DNA of 64,000 bases, from the NCBI GenBank assembly GCA_964424355.1, contig CAYRIO010000012.1:1-64000 (forward strand), given 5' to 3'. The DNA is from CAZEHS01 sp964424355. GTDB taxonomy: Bacteria; Bacillota; Clostridia; Peptostreptococcales; Acidaminobacteraceae. Positions 1 through 8,808 of the stretch are shown piece by piece. Position 1 is the stretch's first letter, and every line of letters starts with the position of its first letter. The notes under the pieces are model-generated. The model did no database searches. It was not told the origin of the DNA and was given only the letters and a program-made list of their open reading frames with translations. The position numbers were made by a program, and so were the translations under genes.

Positions 1-116
1 CATTACAAAGATTGCATTTCGTTTTACAAAGTGGCATCTCGCCTTTCAACTAAGCACGGGAACTCAAAACCTCAGGGTGTTCTTTACATTATGTACGCTA
101 AACTTTACATTGTGTA
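1..116. repeat. Paired 21-bp-period direct repeats at the left edge
   Basis: Two pairs of direct repeats are visible. TTACAAAG followed by a GCAT-TCG-like tail occurs at 3-10 and again at 24-31. CTTTACATTATGTA (82-95) recurs as CTTTACATTGTGTA (103-116). Both pairs have a 21-bp period, which places the copies on the same DNA face. They could be operators for the XRE regulator just downstream, or terminal repeats of a mobile element lying to the left of the window (IS21-type ends carry such multiple repeats). The sequence available does not decide between these. Confidence 0.45.
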
Positions 117-132
117 GTTTTTGTGTTACAAT
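104..132 (+). promoter_or_regulatory. Predicted sigma-A promoter of the XRE/DUF4386 operon
   Basis: TTTACA at 104-109 and TACAAT at 127-132 are separated by 17 bp, a near-consensus vegetative promoter. The -35 box lies inside the second CTTTACATTGTGTA repeat, so a protein binding that repeat would compete with RNA polymerase. Confidence 0.6.
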
Positions 133-211
133 AAGTACATAAAACATTACCATGTCAGCGCAAACAACCACAACGAATACAACCGACAAGTTCTAAAGGA
201 GTGTGGCCCCC

Positions 212-709
212 ATGTCTTATCAGGAAAAACGCGTGCTTGTATCCGTCTTCACAGGGGCAGCCCTCATGGCGGCCTATGGCGTTAACGCTTTGGGAAAATA
301 CCAGGCGGGCCTCACGGGTCCTGAGCATTTAAAGCTCTGGGCCCTGACCATGCTGCAATATATTGGTATTGGCGTTGCAGCGGCCATCATAATCCAGATC
401 GTGTTCCATATCCTGATGTCCATCGCCATTGCCGCCAAGGAATCCATCCGGAGCAGAAACTGCGGCGATGACCATATTAAAAAAACCATCGCCCTGGAAA
501 TGGTTGAGGATGAAATGGACAAGCTGATTGAGCTGAAGTCCATGCGGATTGGTTTTGCATTGACCGGGGTCGGCTTTATTATCAGCCTGATCACCTTGGC
601 CTTCGGCTACACCCCGGTGCTGATGCTGAACATCCTCTTCGGCACAATCTCTGTGGGCTCCATGCTGGAGGGTCTCACCCAGCTGTACTATTACAGGAAG
701 GGTGTTTAA
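212..709 (+). CDS. Small integral membrane protein, first gene of XRE operon
   Basis: This 165-residue protein is not assigned to a named family. It has hydrophobic segments near residues 8-25, 40-65, 110-130 and 135-152, with a charged stretch between (around residues 70-105), so about four membrane spans with a cytoplasmic loop are predicted. I chose ATG 212 over the upstream GTG codons because AAAGGAG (195-201) lies 10 bases before it. It runs into the XRE regulator gene with a one-base gap, so the two are translationally coupled. Pairs of a membrane protein and a small XRE regulator are common in Firmicutes, where the membrane protein may modulate the regulator; that role is an inference. 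Confidence 0.75.
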   Translation: MSYQEKRVLVSVFTGAALMAAYGVNALGKYQAGLTGPEHLKLWALTMLQYIGIGVAAAIIIQIVFHILMSIAIAAKESIRSRNCGDDHIKKTIALEMVEDEMDKLIELKSMRIGFALTGVGFIISLITLAFGYTPVLMLNILFGTISVGSMLEGLTQLYYYRKGV

Positions 710-710
710 A

Positions 711-935
711 ATGGCAAAAAAAATCGAGATCAGCAACAATCTCCGACGACTCCGTTTCTTTGCCGATGAAATGACCCAGCAGGAGCTGGCCGAAAGGGCC
801 GGGATTTCGCGGCAAACCATCATCTCCATCGAGGCAGGAAAGTACACCCCTTCCCTGGAGTTGGCCTTCCGGCTGGCGGAGGCCTTTGGGGTTAAATTGG
901 AAGACGTGTTCGAATACACGGTGAAAGGAGAATAG
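711..935 (+). CDS. XRE/Cro-family small transcriptional regulator
   Basis: At 74 residues this is essentially one helix-turn-helix domain. The motif MTQQELAERAGISRQTI (about residues 20-36) is the classical HTH_3 pattern, followed by EAGKYTPSLELAFRLAEAF. The family is the short YvaO/YozG-like repressor type, which usually acts as a dimer on its own promoter. The start is ATG 711, one base after the stop of the membrane-protein gene, with AGGAAGGG just upstream. Paired 21-bp repeats in the promoter at 82-116 are natural candidate operators. There is no sensor domain, so its signal must come from a partner, possibly the adjacent membrane protein. Confidence 0.88.
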   Translation: MAKKIEISNNLRRLRFFADEMTQQELAERAGISRQTIISIEAGKYTPSLELAFRLAEAFGVKLEDVFEYTVKGE

Positions 936-937
936 GG

Positions 938-1630
938 ATGAACCATCAACCCGATAAAAAAACGGCACTTCTCGCAGGCGGGCTCTACTTAGTGCTTTTG
1001 TTCGGCAGCGGCTTTGCCGAAATCACCCGTACGACACTGATCTCAAACCAGAATGCCGTGGCAACAGCCGCCAGTATCCTGGCAAACGAAGCGCTTTTCA
1101 AGGCAAGCTTTATCAGTGATCTCATCGGACAGACAGCTTTCTTGCTGCTGGGGCTCACGCTGTACCGCCTCCTCTCCCCAGTGAGCAGGAGCCATGCGGT
1201 GGTGATGATGGCCTTCGTTGCGGTCAGCGTTCCCATGGCCATGCTGAATCTGCTCAATCAGTTCGCCGCCATGCATCTGTTAAGCGGTGTCGGGTATCTG
1301 CAGGTGATGGCCCCCGACCAGCTGGTTGCTCAGGCCATGTTCTTTCTTGATCTCCGACAGTACGGCGTGTACATCACTGAAATTTTCTGGGGCCTGTGGC
1401 TGTTCCCCTTCGGGTATCTTGTGTACAAGTCCGGTTATTATCCAAAGACCATCGGCATCCTGTTGATGGGAGGTTGTTTCGGATACCTGATTGAATTCTT
1501 TGCGCGATTCCTTCTTCCCGGCTACCCGATGATCACCTACCCCGGGCTTGCCGTTGCCACCGTCGCTGAGGTTGCCGCCATTGTCATGCTGCTCATCCAC
1601 GGACTCCGTAAGGAGAAAGTCCTCTCCTGA
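938..1630 (+). CDS. DUF4386 family membrane protein
   Basis: A 230-residue multi-span membrane protein matching the DUF4386 pattern: an N-terminal helix LLAGGLYLVLLFGSGFAE, a following lumenal segment, then LIGQTAFLLLGLTLYRLL and further helices near residues 85-105, 140-165, 170-190 and 205-225. No catalytic motif is visible, and the molecular function of DUF4386 is unknown. AAAGGAG (924-930) precedes ATG 938 by 7 bases, and the start lies two bases after the stop of the XRE gene, so the three genes form one operon. A terminator hairpin follows at 1669-1702. Confidence 0.85.
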   Translation: MNHQPDKKTALLAGGLYLVLLFGSGFAEITRTTLISNQNAVATAASILANEALFKASFISDLIGQTAFLLLGLTLYRLLSPVSRSHAVVMMAFVAVSVPMAMLNLLNQFAAMHLLSGVGYLQVMAPDQLVAQAMFFLDLRQYGVYITEIFWGLWLFPFGYLVYKSGYYPKTIGILLMGGCFGYLIEFFARFLLPGYPMITYPGLAVATVAEVAAIVMLLIHGLRKEKVLS

Positions 1631-1668
1631 GAGCAATTCCATCCATCAACCAGCAACATCACGGAAAA

Positions 1669-1702
1669 GAACCAGCCTGGATTTCATCATCGGGCTGGTT
1701 CT
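1669..1702. terminator. Bidirectional terminator hairpin
   Basis: AGAACCAGCC (1669-1678) pairs perfectly with GGCTGGTTCT (1693-1702) around a 14-base loop. It lies between the convergent DUF4386 and RNase Z genes. Confidence 0.7.
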
Positions 1703-1751
1703 CTGTATGGCGGGATGAATTTTCCAATCAAATTCACCGGCTTCAGACATC

Positions 1752-2663
1752 TCATTCCTCAAACCGCATGCTCTTGCACAGCTGCGTCCGCCCTAAAACG
1801 GTGTTCTCAAAGATCCGGGTTGCCGCTGTCAGCTCCTTCTCCGGCGCCTCCAAGGAAGGGCTGAAGTGGGTCAGCCAAAGTTCCCGCACATCCCCTCGCC
1901 TGGCCAGTTCCGCCGCTTCAGAGAACAGCATGTGCTTTCTCTCAATGGCCTTGCCGATGAGAAAGTCGTCACCGTACATGCCTTCGCATACAAGCAGGTC
2001 GGCACCGTGGACAAAATCACTCAAGCCTTCAACCGGACGGGTGTCTACACAGTAACAGACCTTGATGCCCTTCCGCTCCTCGCCAAGAAATTGAGACGGC
2101 GTGAACACTTGGTCTCCAATGCTCACTGTTTCACCGGACTGCAATTTGTGCCAGAGATTTTCCGGCACACCCAGGTCCCTTGCCTTTGAAGAATCGAACC
2201 GCCCCCCACGCCTGAGGTTCAGGCTGTACCCCAGGCATGGCAGCCAATGATCCAATGGAAAGGTACTAATCTCAATGTCTTCAAACTGGATCATAGAAAA
2301 CCGGTCCGTCGGCAGCTCAACCAAATGGACCTCAAAGGGCAGGTCCGATACGATGACCATCAGGCCTCGCACCACTTCTGAGAGCCCCTGGGGTCCAAAT
2401 AGCGTGATGGGCTCCGTGCGATTGCTGTTTCCCATCGTCAGCAGCAGCCCCGGAAGACCCGCTATGTGATCGGCATGCCAGTGTGTAAAGCAGATGGCTT
2501 CAATTGCCTTGAAGCCCCAGCCCAGCTGCCGCAGTGGAATCTGTGTTCCTTCACCGCAGTCTATAAGGATCATTTTACCGTGGGACCGGTACACCATGGC
2601 TGCCAGCCACCGGTTCGGAAGCGGCATCATGCCTCCGGAGCCCAATAAGCATACTTCTACCAT
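1752..2663 (-). CDS. rnz: Ribonuclease Z (tRNA 3' processing)
   Basis: RNase Z is the cytoplasmic metallo-beta-lactamase-fold endonuclease that trims tRNA 3' trailers. The 303-residue length is typical of the short bacterial form. The signature zinc motif HWHADH is at residues 61-66, preceded by the GSGGMMPLPNR loop near residue 8 and the strand ILIDCGEGTQ near residue 33. Later ligands are in the DHWLPCLGYSL region, VCYCVDTRP, and the C-terminal LTHFSPS histidine. It is monocistronic, convergent with the DUF4386 gene, with about 240 bases of unassigned DNA between it and the ABC operon. Confidence 0.93.
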   Translation of the reverse strand: MVEVCLLGSGGMMPLPNRWLAAMVYRSHGKMILIDCGEGTQIPLRQLGWGFKAIEAICFTHWHADHIAGLPGLLLTMGNSNRTEPITLFGPQGLSEVVRGLMVIVSDLPFEVHLVELPTDRFSMIQFEDIEISTFPLDHWLPCLGYSLNLRRGGRFDSSKARDLGVPENLWHKLQSGETVSIGDQVFTPSQFLGEERKGIKVCYCVDTRPVEGLSDFVHGADLLVCEGMYGDDFLIGKAIERKHMLFSEAAELARRGDVRELWLTHFSPSLEAPEKELTAATRIFENTVLGRTQLCKSMRFEE

Positions 2664-2905
2664 ATAGTTCTCCTGTGGTACAGTAATCTTTCAGACCGTT
2701 ATGATTGAAGGATGACATGGATCATGTCCGTTGACCTGCAGTTACCCTACCGTAATCATACCCATTAATCGTGTTCAGTATGCCCATGCTGTGAGCACCA
2801 GGGTACTGATTTTCGGATTTTAAACGCAGTCAGAATGCCCTGTTTCTGGCGACCCTTTACATCCATCCCAGGTGGTCCCATCGCAGTTTGAATGCGATTC
2901 AATGA

Positions 2906-3676
2906 CTATCGCAATGGAGACATGACATTTAGCCCGCACTGCTTGCAGTAATGCGGGGCCAGGGATTTCCAATCCTCATCACCGCCGGAGAGGGGCTGAT
3001 CCCTGACTATCATCCCATCCACCAGTTCGACGACCCGATCAGATTTTGCTGCAATATGCCGGTCATGGGTGACAATCAAAAAAGCGGTGCCGTCTTCCCG
3101 GTTGATCTGCCTTAACAGTGTGAACACCGATTCTGTATTTTCAGTATCCAAATTGCCTGTGGGTTCATCCGCTAAAACCAGATGGGGGCTGTTTATCAGC
3201 GCCCTCGCAATAGCGACCCGCTGCTGCTGTCCCCCGGATAACGCCCCCGCTTTCTGATGGGCCTGATGGGACAACCCCACCCGGTTCAAAAGGCTCTCCC
3301 CTCGGCTCTGCATTTTCAGCGATTGCTGCCCGGTGGCTATCCAGTGAGGAATCAGAATATTTTCAAGCACTGAAAATTGGGGCAGTAGATGATGGAATTG
3401 AAAGATGAATCCCAGGGACTGATTCCTCAACCGGGCAATTTCATTGTCAGGAAGACCGGATGTTTGGATTCCGTCCAGGAACAGATTCCCTGAAGTGGGC
3501 TGATCCAATAGTCCCATCAAATTCAGCAGGGTTGTTTTCCCGCTGCCGGAAGGGCCGATCAAGCTTGTAAAGGACCCTCTCTCCAGCTGGAGATCGATCC
3601 CATGAAGCACCTCCACGGACACGGTCGCGCCATAGGATTTTTTTAGGTCTTTGGTTTTCAAAACCGCATCAACCAT
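2906..3676 (-). CDS. ABC transporter ATP-binding protein, MacB/LolD type
   Basis: This is the 256-residue ATPase of an exporter. Walker A GPSGSGKTT is near residue 41, the signature LSGGQQQRVAIARAL follows, and Walker B is LVLADEPTGNLD. The PTGNLD form is characteristic of the MacB/LolD/FtsE branch, which powers mechanotransmission-type transporters. The last 15 residues add a CKQC pair after the usual end of the domain, an unusual short tail. The gene overlaps the permease gene by 8 bases and is the last cistron of the P-ATPase/adaptor/permease/ATPase operon. Confidence 0.92.
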   Translation of the reverse strand: MVDAVLKTKDLKKSYGATVSVEVLHGIDLQLERGSFTSLIGPSGSGKTTLLNLMGLLDQPTSGNLFLDGIQTSGLPDNEIARLRNQSLGFIFQFHHLLPQFSVLENILIPHWIATGQQSLKMQSRGESLLNRVGLSHQAHQKAGALSGGQQQRVAIARALINSPHLVLADEPTGNLDTENTESVFTLLRQINREDGTAFLIVTHDRHIAAKSDRVVELVDGMIVRDQPLSGGDEDWKSLAPHYCKQCGLNVMSPLR

Positions 3677-4874
3677 TGCGGATCACCTCGATGGGATTAA
3701 GTCGTGCCGAACGATTGGAAGGGATCCAGGCAGAGATCATCCCTGCCAGGGTGGTGATCAGAAGCATCCGGGGAATAAGTCCGGGTGAAAGAACAATGGT
3801 GAAGGAAAGGCCCCCGCCCAGCCGGGAAAACCCCTGAATGAGCAGCCACCCCGCAGCACAGCCCGCCACGGCCCCAGCCAAACCCAGGACCAGCCCCTGA
3901 ATCAGAAAAATCCACCGGGCACTCTGGGCAGTGGCTCCCATGGCTTTTAGGATTCCTATTTCACGGTTCTTCTGCGCCACGGAAATTCCCAGGACACTGC
4001 TGATGCCCATGAGGATGGACAACAGGACAAAGGCCTGAATGGTGGAGGATGAGCTGGACTGACTTTGAAGCGCTATCAGCAGCTGGGCATTATCGGCCTT
4101 CCAGTTTCCGAATTTCAGGGAGCCGTAGCGCCGGTTCAGGGTGTCGCTGGTGCGGTCCGCACTGTAAACATCCGGGGTCTGGGCCTCAAATCGGGTGATG
4201 ATGTCCGGTGTGCCCGCCGCACTTTGCACGGCAGCAAGGTCTGCAAATATCCAGCTGCTGTTCAGCCCCTTGGCTTTAAAGTCAACAATCCCTGTCACGG
4301 TCCACTGGGAGGGTCCGCGACCAGGGAGTACCAGCCGGGCCGTATCTCCCACCCCCAGGGAAAGGTCTTCCGCCAACTGGGCACCTAAAAGTATTTCTCT
4401 GCCGGACACCTGCAGAACACCGCCGCTCAACCGTTCCGAAAGGTGGTATAACCGGGATGCTGGGGCCAGTTCCACACCACGGAGCAAAATGTTCCGCTGT
4501 ACGCCTCCCCTTTCCAGGAAGCCCGGCGCTTCCAAAACAGGCAGTACATTCAGCAGGTCCGGTTCAGCTTCAAGCTGAAGCTGTTTATTCAACCAGTTGT
4601 CGACCGGCTCTGCCGGTGCTGTGAAATCTCCTCTGAGTGCCGAGGAAGGGCCCCCGTGATCCTCTGACGTGATCAAGACCGCTTTCCCTTCTGCCGTAAT
4701 GTGAGGACTGGCCCCGATCGTTTCGTCAATGAGGCTGAACTGAAGACTGGTGATCAGCGAATCCAAAAAAATCTGTACCGCTACCCCCAAGGTGATGGCT
4801 AAGAGAATGAACAGGGTCTGATTACGGTCAAACCGCAGAAAGCGCAGGGCCACCGCCCACTCATACCGGGTCAT
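3669..4874 (-). CDS. ABC transporter permease, MacB/LolC-FtsX type
   Basis: This 401-residue permease has the MacB/FtsX layout: one N-terminal membrane helix (about residues 22-42), a large extracytoplasmic domain (about 45-265), then three helices at the C-terminal end (about 275-395) that include GISVAQKNREIGILKAMGA, the standard FtsX coupling-helix signature. It overlaps the adaptor gene by 4 bases (ATGA) and the ATPase gene by 8, so the three are coupled and form one complex. The cargo is not evident; MacB-type complexes export peptides, lipids or drugs. Confidence 0.9.
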   Translation of the reverse strand: MTRYEWAVALRFLRFDRNQTLFILLAITLGVAVQIFLDSLITSLQFSLIDETIGASPHITAEGKAVLITSEDHGGPSSALRGDFTAPAEPVDNWLNKQLQLEAEPDLLNVLPVLEAPGFLERGGVQRNILLRGVELAPASRLYHLSERLSGGVLQVSGREILLGAQLAEDLSLGVGDTARLVLPGRGPSQWTVTGIVDFKAKGLNSSWIFADLAAVQSAAGTPDIITRFEAQTPDVYSADRTSDTLNRRYGSLKFGNWKADNAQLLIALQSQSSSSSTIQAFVLLSILMGISSVLGISVAQKNREIGILKAMGATAQSARWIFLIQGLVLGLAGAVAGCAAGWLLIQGFSRLGGGLSFTIVLSPGLIPRMLLITTLAGMISAWIPSNRSARLNPIEVIRNG

Positions 4875-6085
4875 GATCCGTCACCTGCCGAGGGCTTCAG
4901 CTGAACAGACTGATTTGCCTCAAGCCCTTGGGGCGAGAGGACGATATCACCGGATTTCAACCCGGATACCACTCTGATTTTCCCCGTGTCTGAGGGAACC
5001 CCTTGAATTTCCCGCGTTACAGCCTTGCCGTTTTCGAAAATAAGGACCGTCGAGTTGCCCTCACCTATGAGATAATCCGCCGGAATGCTCAGGCTGTCGG
5101 GGAGGGTGGCTGTAATGATCTCACAGCGGAGCATCAGGTTCTGAATCAGCCAGGGATGGTCTGTCTTGAGGGCAATCCGCATGGGTACCGTTCCGGTTTC
5201 GGCATCTACCTCCGGAGCAATCCAGGAGATGACCCCTTGGATGCGTTCAGCAGGATTGGCATCCGCATAGAGGCTTACCGGTTGGCCCAGCTTCAGTACG
5301 GACATGTATTTCTCATCCGGCGCGATGTCACACCGTTTATCCGTACTTCTGGCCAGTATCGCCGCCACCGCTCCGGCATCCAGTTTTTCCCCCGGCAGTC
5401 TGTCCGACTGTATCACGATGCCTGAAAAGGGCGCGGACACCTGCAGCCGCTCCACTTGAAGGCGGGCACTCTTTACCCGGGACTCCGCTGCAGCCACTGC
5501 CGCCTGAGCAACGGCCTGATCTGATCCCTGATCCTGTTGGGCCTGATGGAGCCTGGCTGATTCTTTGTTGATTTCGATGTTCTTCAGGTTCAAGGCATCC
5601 TGTGCCACATTCAGGTCGCTGTCTGAGACTGCTCCTTGATCGTGAAGCGTCTGGATCCGCTTTAAATCCCGTACCAAGCCTTCCCGTTCCGCATTCAGGC
5701 CGGCAATGACAGCAGTCTGTACGGCAGTGCCTCCCCTCAGAATCCTGTTGAGGTCTGCTCTTGCTTTGTCCAGATCCGCTTCTGCCTGACTCAAGGCAAG
5801 GTTCAGGGCAGGATCCTTCAAAACCAGCAGGAGCGCTCCGGACTGTACGCTGGTTCCGGCAGAAACCGCAACCGATTCAACCGTCCCCCCCACTTCAACC
5901 CGGAGAGGCACAGCGTTATCCAGCTGAACTTTTCCGCTGATCAGCAACGATTCCGTAAATGTGGCCGGCTGAACCTCTAAATACACCGCCAAAACGGGTT
6001 TATTCTTAAAAATAAACATCCCCAGACCAACCAGAGCAACCCCTATGAAGATGACTAATCTCTTATGATGCAGTATTTTTTTCAT
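4871..6085 (-). CDS. HlyD/MacA-type efflux adaptor subunit
   Basis: The 404-residue adaptor has a membrane anchor (about residues 9-27), a lipoyl-like half-domain (around 60-100, GGTVESVAVSAGTSVQSG), a coiled-coil hairpin (about 105-210, rich in Ala, Glu, Gln and Lys), the second lipoyl half (APFSGIVIQSDRLPGEKLDAG) and beta-barrel and membrane-proximal domains to the end. This is the order of MacA-type periplasmic adaptors, which in Firmicutes work outside the membrane with a MacB-like permease. ATG 6085 has AAGGAG seven bases upstream. The 4-base overlap with the permease gene supports a dedicated complex. Confidence 0.9.
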   Translation of the reverse strand: MKKILHHKRLVIFIGVALVGLGMFIFKNKPVLAVYLEVQPATFTESLLISGKVQLDNAVPLRVEVGGTVESVAVSAGTSVQSGALLLVLKDPALNLALSQAEADLDKARADLNRILRGGTAVQTAVIAGLNAEREGLVRDLKRIQTLHDQGAVSDSDLNVAQDALNLKNIEINKESARLHQAQQDQGSDQAVAQAAVAAAESRVKSARLQVERLQVSAPFSGIVIQSDRLPGEKLDAGAVAAILARSTDKRCDIAPDEKYMSVLKLGQPVSLYADANPAERIQGVISWIAPEVDAETGTVPMRIALKTDHPWLIQNLMLRCEIITATLPDSLSIPADYLIGEGNSTVLIFENGKAVTREIQGVPSDTGKIRVVSGLKSGDIVLSPQGLEANQSVQLKPSAGDGS

Positions 6086-6121
6086 ATTTGTACTCCTTGG
6101 TCACAGAAAACACCCTATTTC

Positions 6122-8734
6122 TCACCGGTTGTGTTCATGGTATGTGACATGCTTATAAATCTCAATCAGTACGAGGGGCAGCAGGCTCATCCCATAGATG
6201 ATCCCAAGCTGATTCCAGTTAGGTGCGGTAATTTCAAACAGATGATGGAGACTTGGGACAAAGAGAACGATGTGGAGAAGAATAACGCCTGCCAGGATAG
6301 CCCCCCACAGGCCAGGATTGGTAAACACCCCCTGCTTCAGGAGCGGCATTTTGGAACGGGAGTCCAAGCTGTGAAACAGCTTACCCAGACAGAAGGTCGC
6401 GAAGGCCATGGTGGCGGCCAAGCCTTCATCGCCTTGGGACAAGCCGTATCCATAGGAGACCAATGTGGCGCCAGAAATAACCATACCCTTCCAGAGGATC
6501 TTCATTGCATTCTTTCTTGTGATGATTGGCTCGTATATGTCACGGACCTTCTCCTGCATGACGCTGGAAACATGCTTTTCTGTTCCGATGGCAATGGCAG
6601 GAAGGCTGTCGGTTACCAGGTTGATAAACAGCAAGTGTACAGGAGCGAAAGGGATCGGGAGTCCCATCATGGAAGTATAGACAACCGTCAGGATGCCAGC
6701 GGTGTTCCCTGAAAGAAGAAACAAAATTGAATTTTGAATATTGTTATAGATATTGCGCCCTGCTCGAATCGCTTTCACAATGGTCGAAAAATTGTCATCA
6801 GTCAGGATGACTGACGAGGCTTCCTTAGACACTTCTGTGCCCGCTATCCCCATTGCAATCCCAATGTTAGCCTGTTTCAATGCGGGAGCATCATTAACGC
6901 CATCGCCGGTCATGGCGACAATGTGCCCATTGGCCTGCCAGGCTTGAACGATCCGAATTTTGTGTTCCGGCGAAACTCTGGCATACACCGTCACTTCGGC
7001 GACCTTTTTCCTCAGGGCCTCATCACTTAAAGCTTCCACATCCGCTCCCTGCATCACCATGTCTCCATCTCGAAGAATACCAATTTGGCGGGCAATGGCT
7101 GAAGCGGTGACCTTGTGGTCCCCTGTGATCATGACCGGCCGTATACCTGCTTGGATACATGCGTGGACGGCTTCAGCCGACTCTGGCCGTGGCGGATCCA
7201 TCATGGCGATCAACCCCAGAAAAACAAGGCCGTATTCATCCTCGAAACGGAGGGGTCTGTTTTCTTCAAATGGTTTATAGGCAAAGGCCAGGACACGGAG
7301 CCCATCCTGTGAAAGCTTCTCATTGACGGATTCAATGTGATTGATGGTATCCTCATCAATCGGCATATGCCCCTGGGAGGTCTCATAGTGGCTGAGCCGA
7401 TTGAGCAAGCCGTCGACTGCGCCTTTTGTGATGAAGGTAAGGCGGCCTTCAACCCTATTGAGGGTGCTCATGAGCTTCCGTGAAGAATCAAAGGGCAGCT
7501 CCTGCAGTCGCTGATGTTCCTCTCGTAAAACACTTTCGTCAATTCCCAGATCATCGCCCACCTTGACAAGGGCTATTTCAGTGGGGTCACCGACTTCCAG
7601 CTGTTCATTGGTCACTGCGTCGTTACACAGGATCGCCATTTCGACCAAGGAACGGTGTAACTTTGTGGACGTATTCAGCTCTTCTTTTAACAACAACATG
7701 TTGTCCAAAAATACGTTTTGGACTGTCATCTTGTTTTGGGTAAGGGTTCCGGTTTTATCAGAACAAATGACAGAAATGCAGCCAAGGCTTTCAACAGTAT
7801 GGAGCTCCCGGACAATTGCATTCTCTTTAGCCATGAACTGTGTCCCTATGGCTAAAACAATGGTAACAATGGCACTGAGCGCTTCGGGGATGGCCGCGAC
7901 AGCCAGGGAAACGGCAAACATCAGTGCGCTGAGAGTCGGTTGTCCGCGGAAAACGCTTAGAGCCAGCATTAAAATCGAGAGTACCAGAATGACCGTTGCC
8001 AGCTTCTGGCCAAAACTATCAAGACTTATTTGCAGAGGCGTCTTCTTTTCCTCTGTGGATTCCAGCAGATGGGCAATCCGGCCGATTTCTGTATACATGC
8101 CGGTTGCTGTGACCACTGTGACACCACGGCCGTAGGTGACGTAACTGCCAGCGTGCACCATGTTCATCCGATCACCAATGGATGCATTCTTTAACGAAAT
8201 GGCTTCTGTCTGTTTATGCACACTTTCAGATACGCCGGTGAGAGAACTTTCATTGACCTGAAGGCTATAAACTCCAGTCACCCGTGCATCAGCAGCGATA
8301 TAGTCCCCTGCCTCAAGAAGCATCAGGTCCCCTGGGACGAGACCCCTTGAGGGGATGTCCGTTTTTATGCCATTTCTGATGACCCGGGAAAACGGTGCCG
8401 ACATCTTCCTTAAGCTGTTCAGGGATTTTTCCGCATTCAGATGTTGAAAAGTGCCAAGCAGCGCATTCAGGATCAGCACCAAAAAAATCACAAGACTGCT
8501 TTCCCATTTACCAATCAGCAGAGAGGTGCCCCCGGCGGCAAGAAGAATCCAGACGAGAAAGTCATTAAACTGGCAGATGAAAAGGATGAGTGGATTCACC
8601 GGCGGCTTTTCCTGCAGCTCATTCCAACCATATTTTTCAATCCGATAATCGGCCTCCTGCTGGCTGAGGCCTTCAGACCGTGATCCCATGGTTTTTAGGA
8701 TGTCATCAATACTCACTTGATAGCAGTACTTCAT
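6122..8734 (-). CDS. Calcium-type cation-transporting P-type ATPase
   Basis: This 870-residue P2-type ATPase has the N-terminal cation-ATPase domain, M1-M2, the actuator domain, M3-M4 with IPEALSAIV, the phosphorylation site SDKTGTLTQNKM (Asp326), the nucleotide and hinge domains (MITGDHKVTA, AMTGDGVNDAPALKQA) and six C-terminal helices. NLVTDSLPAIA in M6 carries the Asn/Asp pair used for Ca2+ in SERCA-like pumps, so Ca2+ export is the best guess. One oddity: the actuator TGES loop reads TGVS (Val168), losing the usual catalytic glutamate. I chose ATG 8734, which has GGAGGTG 8 bases upstream, over a weaker start 27 bases earlier. The gap to the adaptor gene is 36 bases. Confidence 0.9.
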   Translation of the reverse strand: MKYCYQVSIDDILKTMGSRSEGLSQQEADYRIEKYGWNELQEKPPVNPLILFICQFNDFLVWILLAAGGTSLLIGKWESSLVIFLVLILNALLGTFQHLNAEKSLNSLRKMSAPFSRVIRNGIKTDIPSRGLVPGDLMLLEAGDYIAADARVTGVYSLQVNESSLTGVSESVHKQTEAISLKNASIGDRMNMVHAGSYVTYGRGVTVVTATGMYTEIGRIAHLLESTEEKKTPLQISLDSFGQKLATVILVLSILMLALSVFRGQPTLSALMFAVSLAVAAIPEALSAIVTIVLAIGTQFMAKENAIVRELHTVESLGCISVICSDKTGTLTQNKMTVQNVFLDNMLLLKEELNTSTKLHRSLVEMAILCNDAVTNEQLEVGDPTEIALVKVGDDLGIDESVLREEHQRLQELPFDSSRKLMSTLNRVEGRLTFITKGAVDGLLNRLSHYETSQGHMPIDEDTINHIESVNEKLSQDGLRVLAFAYKPFEENRPLRFEDEYGLVFLGLIAMMDPPRPESAEAVHACIQAGIRPVMITGDHKVTASAIARQIGILRDGDMVMQGADVEALSDEALRKKVAEVTVYARVSPEHKIRIVQAWQANGHIVAMTGDGVNDAPALKQANIGIAMGIAGTEVSKEASSVILTDDNFSTIVKAIRAGRNIYNNIQNSILFLLSGNTAGILTVVYTSMMGLPIPFAPVHLLFINLVTDSLPAIAIGTEKHVSSVMQEKVRDIYEPIITRKNAMKILWKGMVISGATLVSYGYGLSQGDEGLAATMAFATFCLGKLFHSLDSRSKMPLLKQGVFTNPGLWGAILAGVILLHIVLFVPSLHHLFEITAPNWNQLGIIYGMSLLPLVLIEIYKHVTYHEHNR

Positions 8735-8808
8735 AGCTTGAACACCTCCAAGAAAAAACACACACCCTATCGTGCTGGAGAATAATCACAACAGGGTTCC
8801 CCTTCCCG

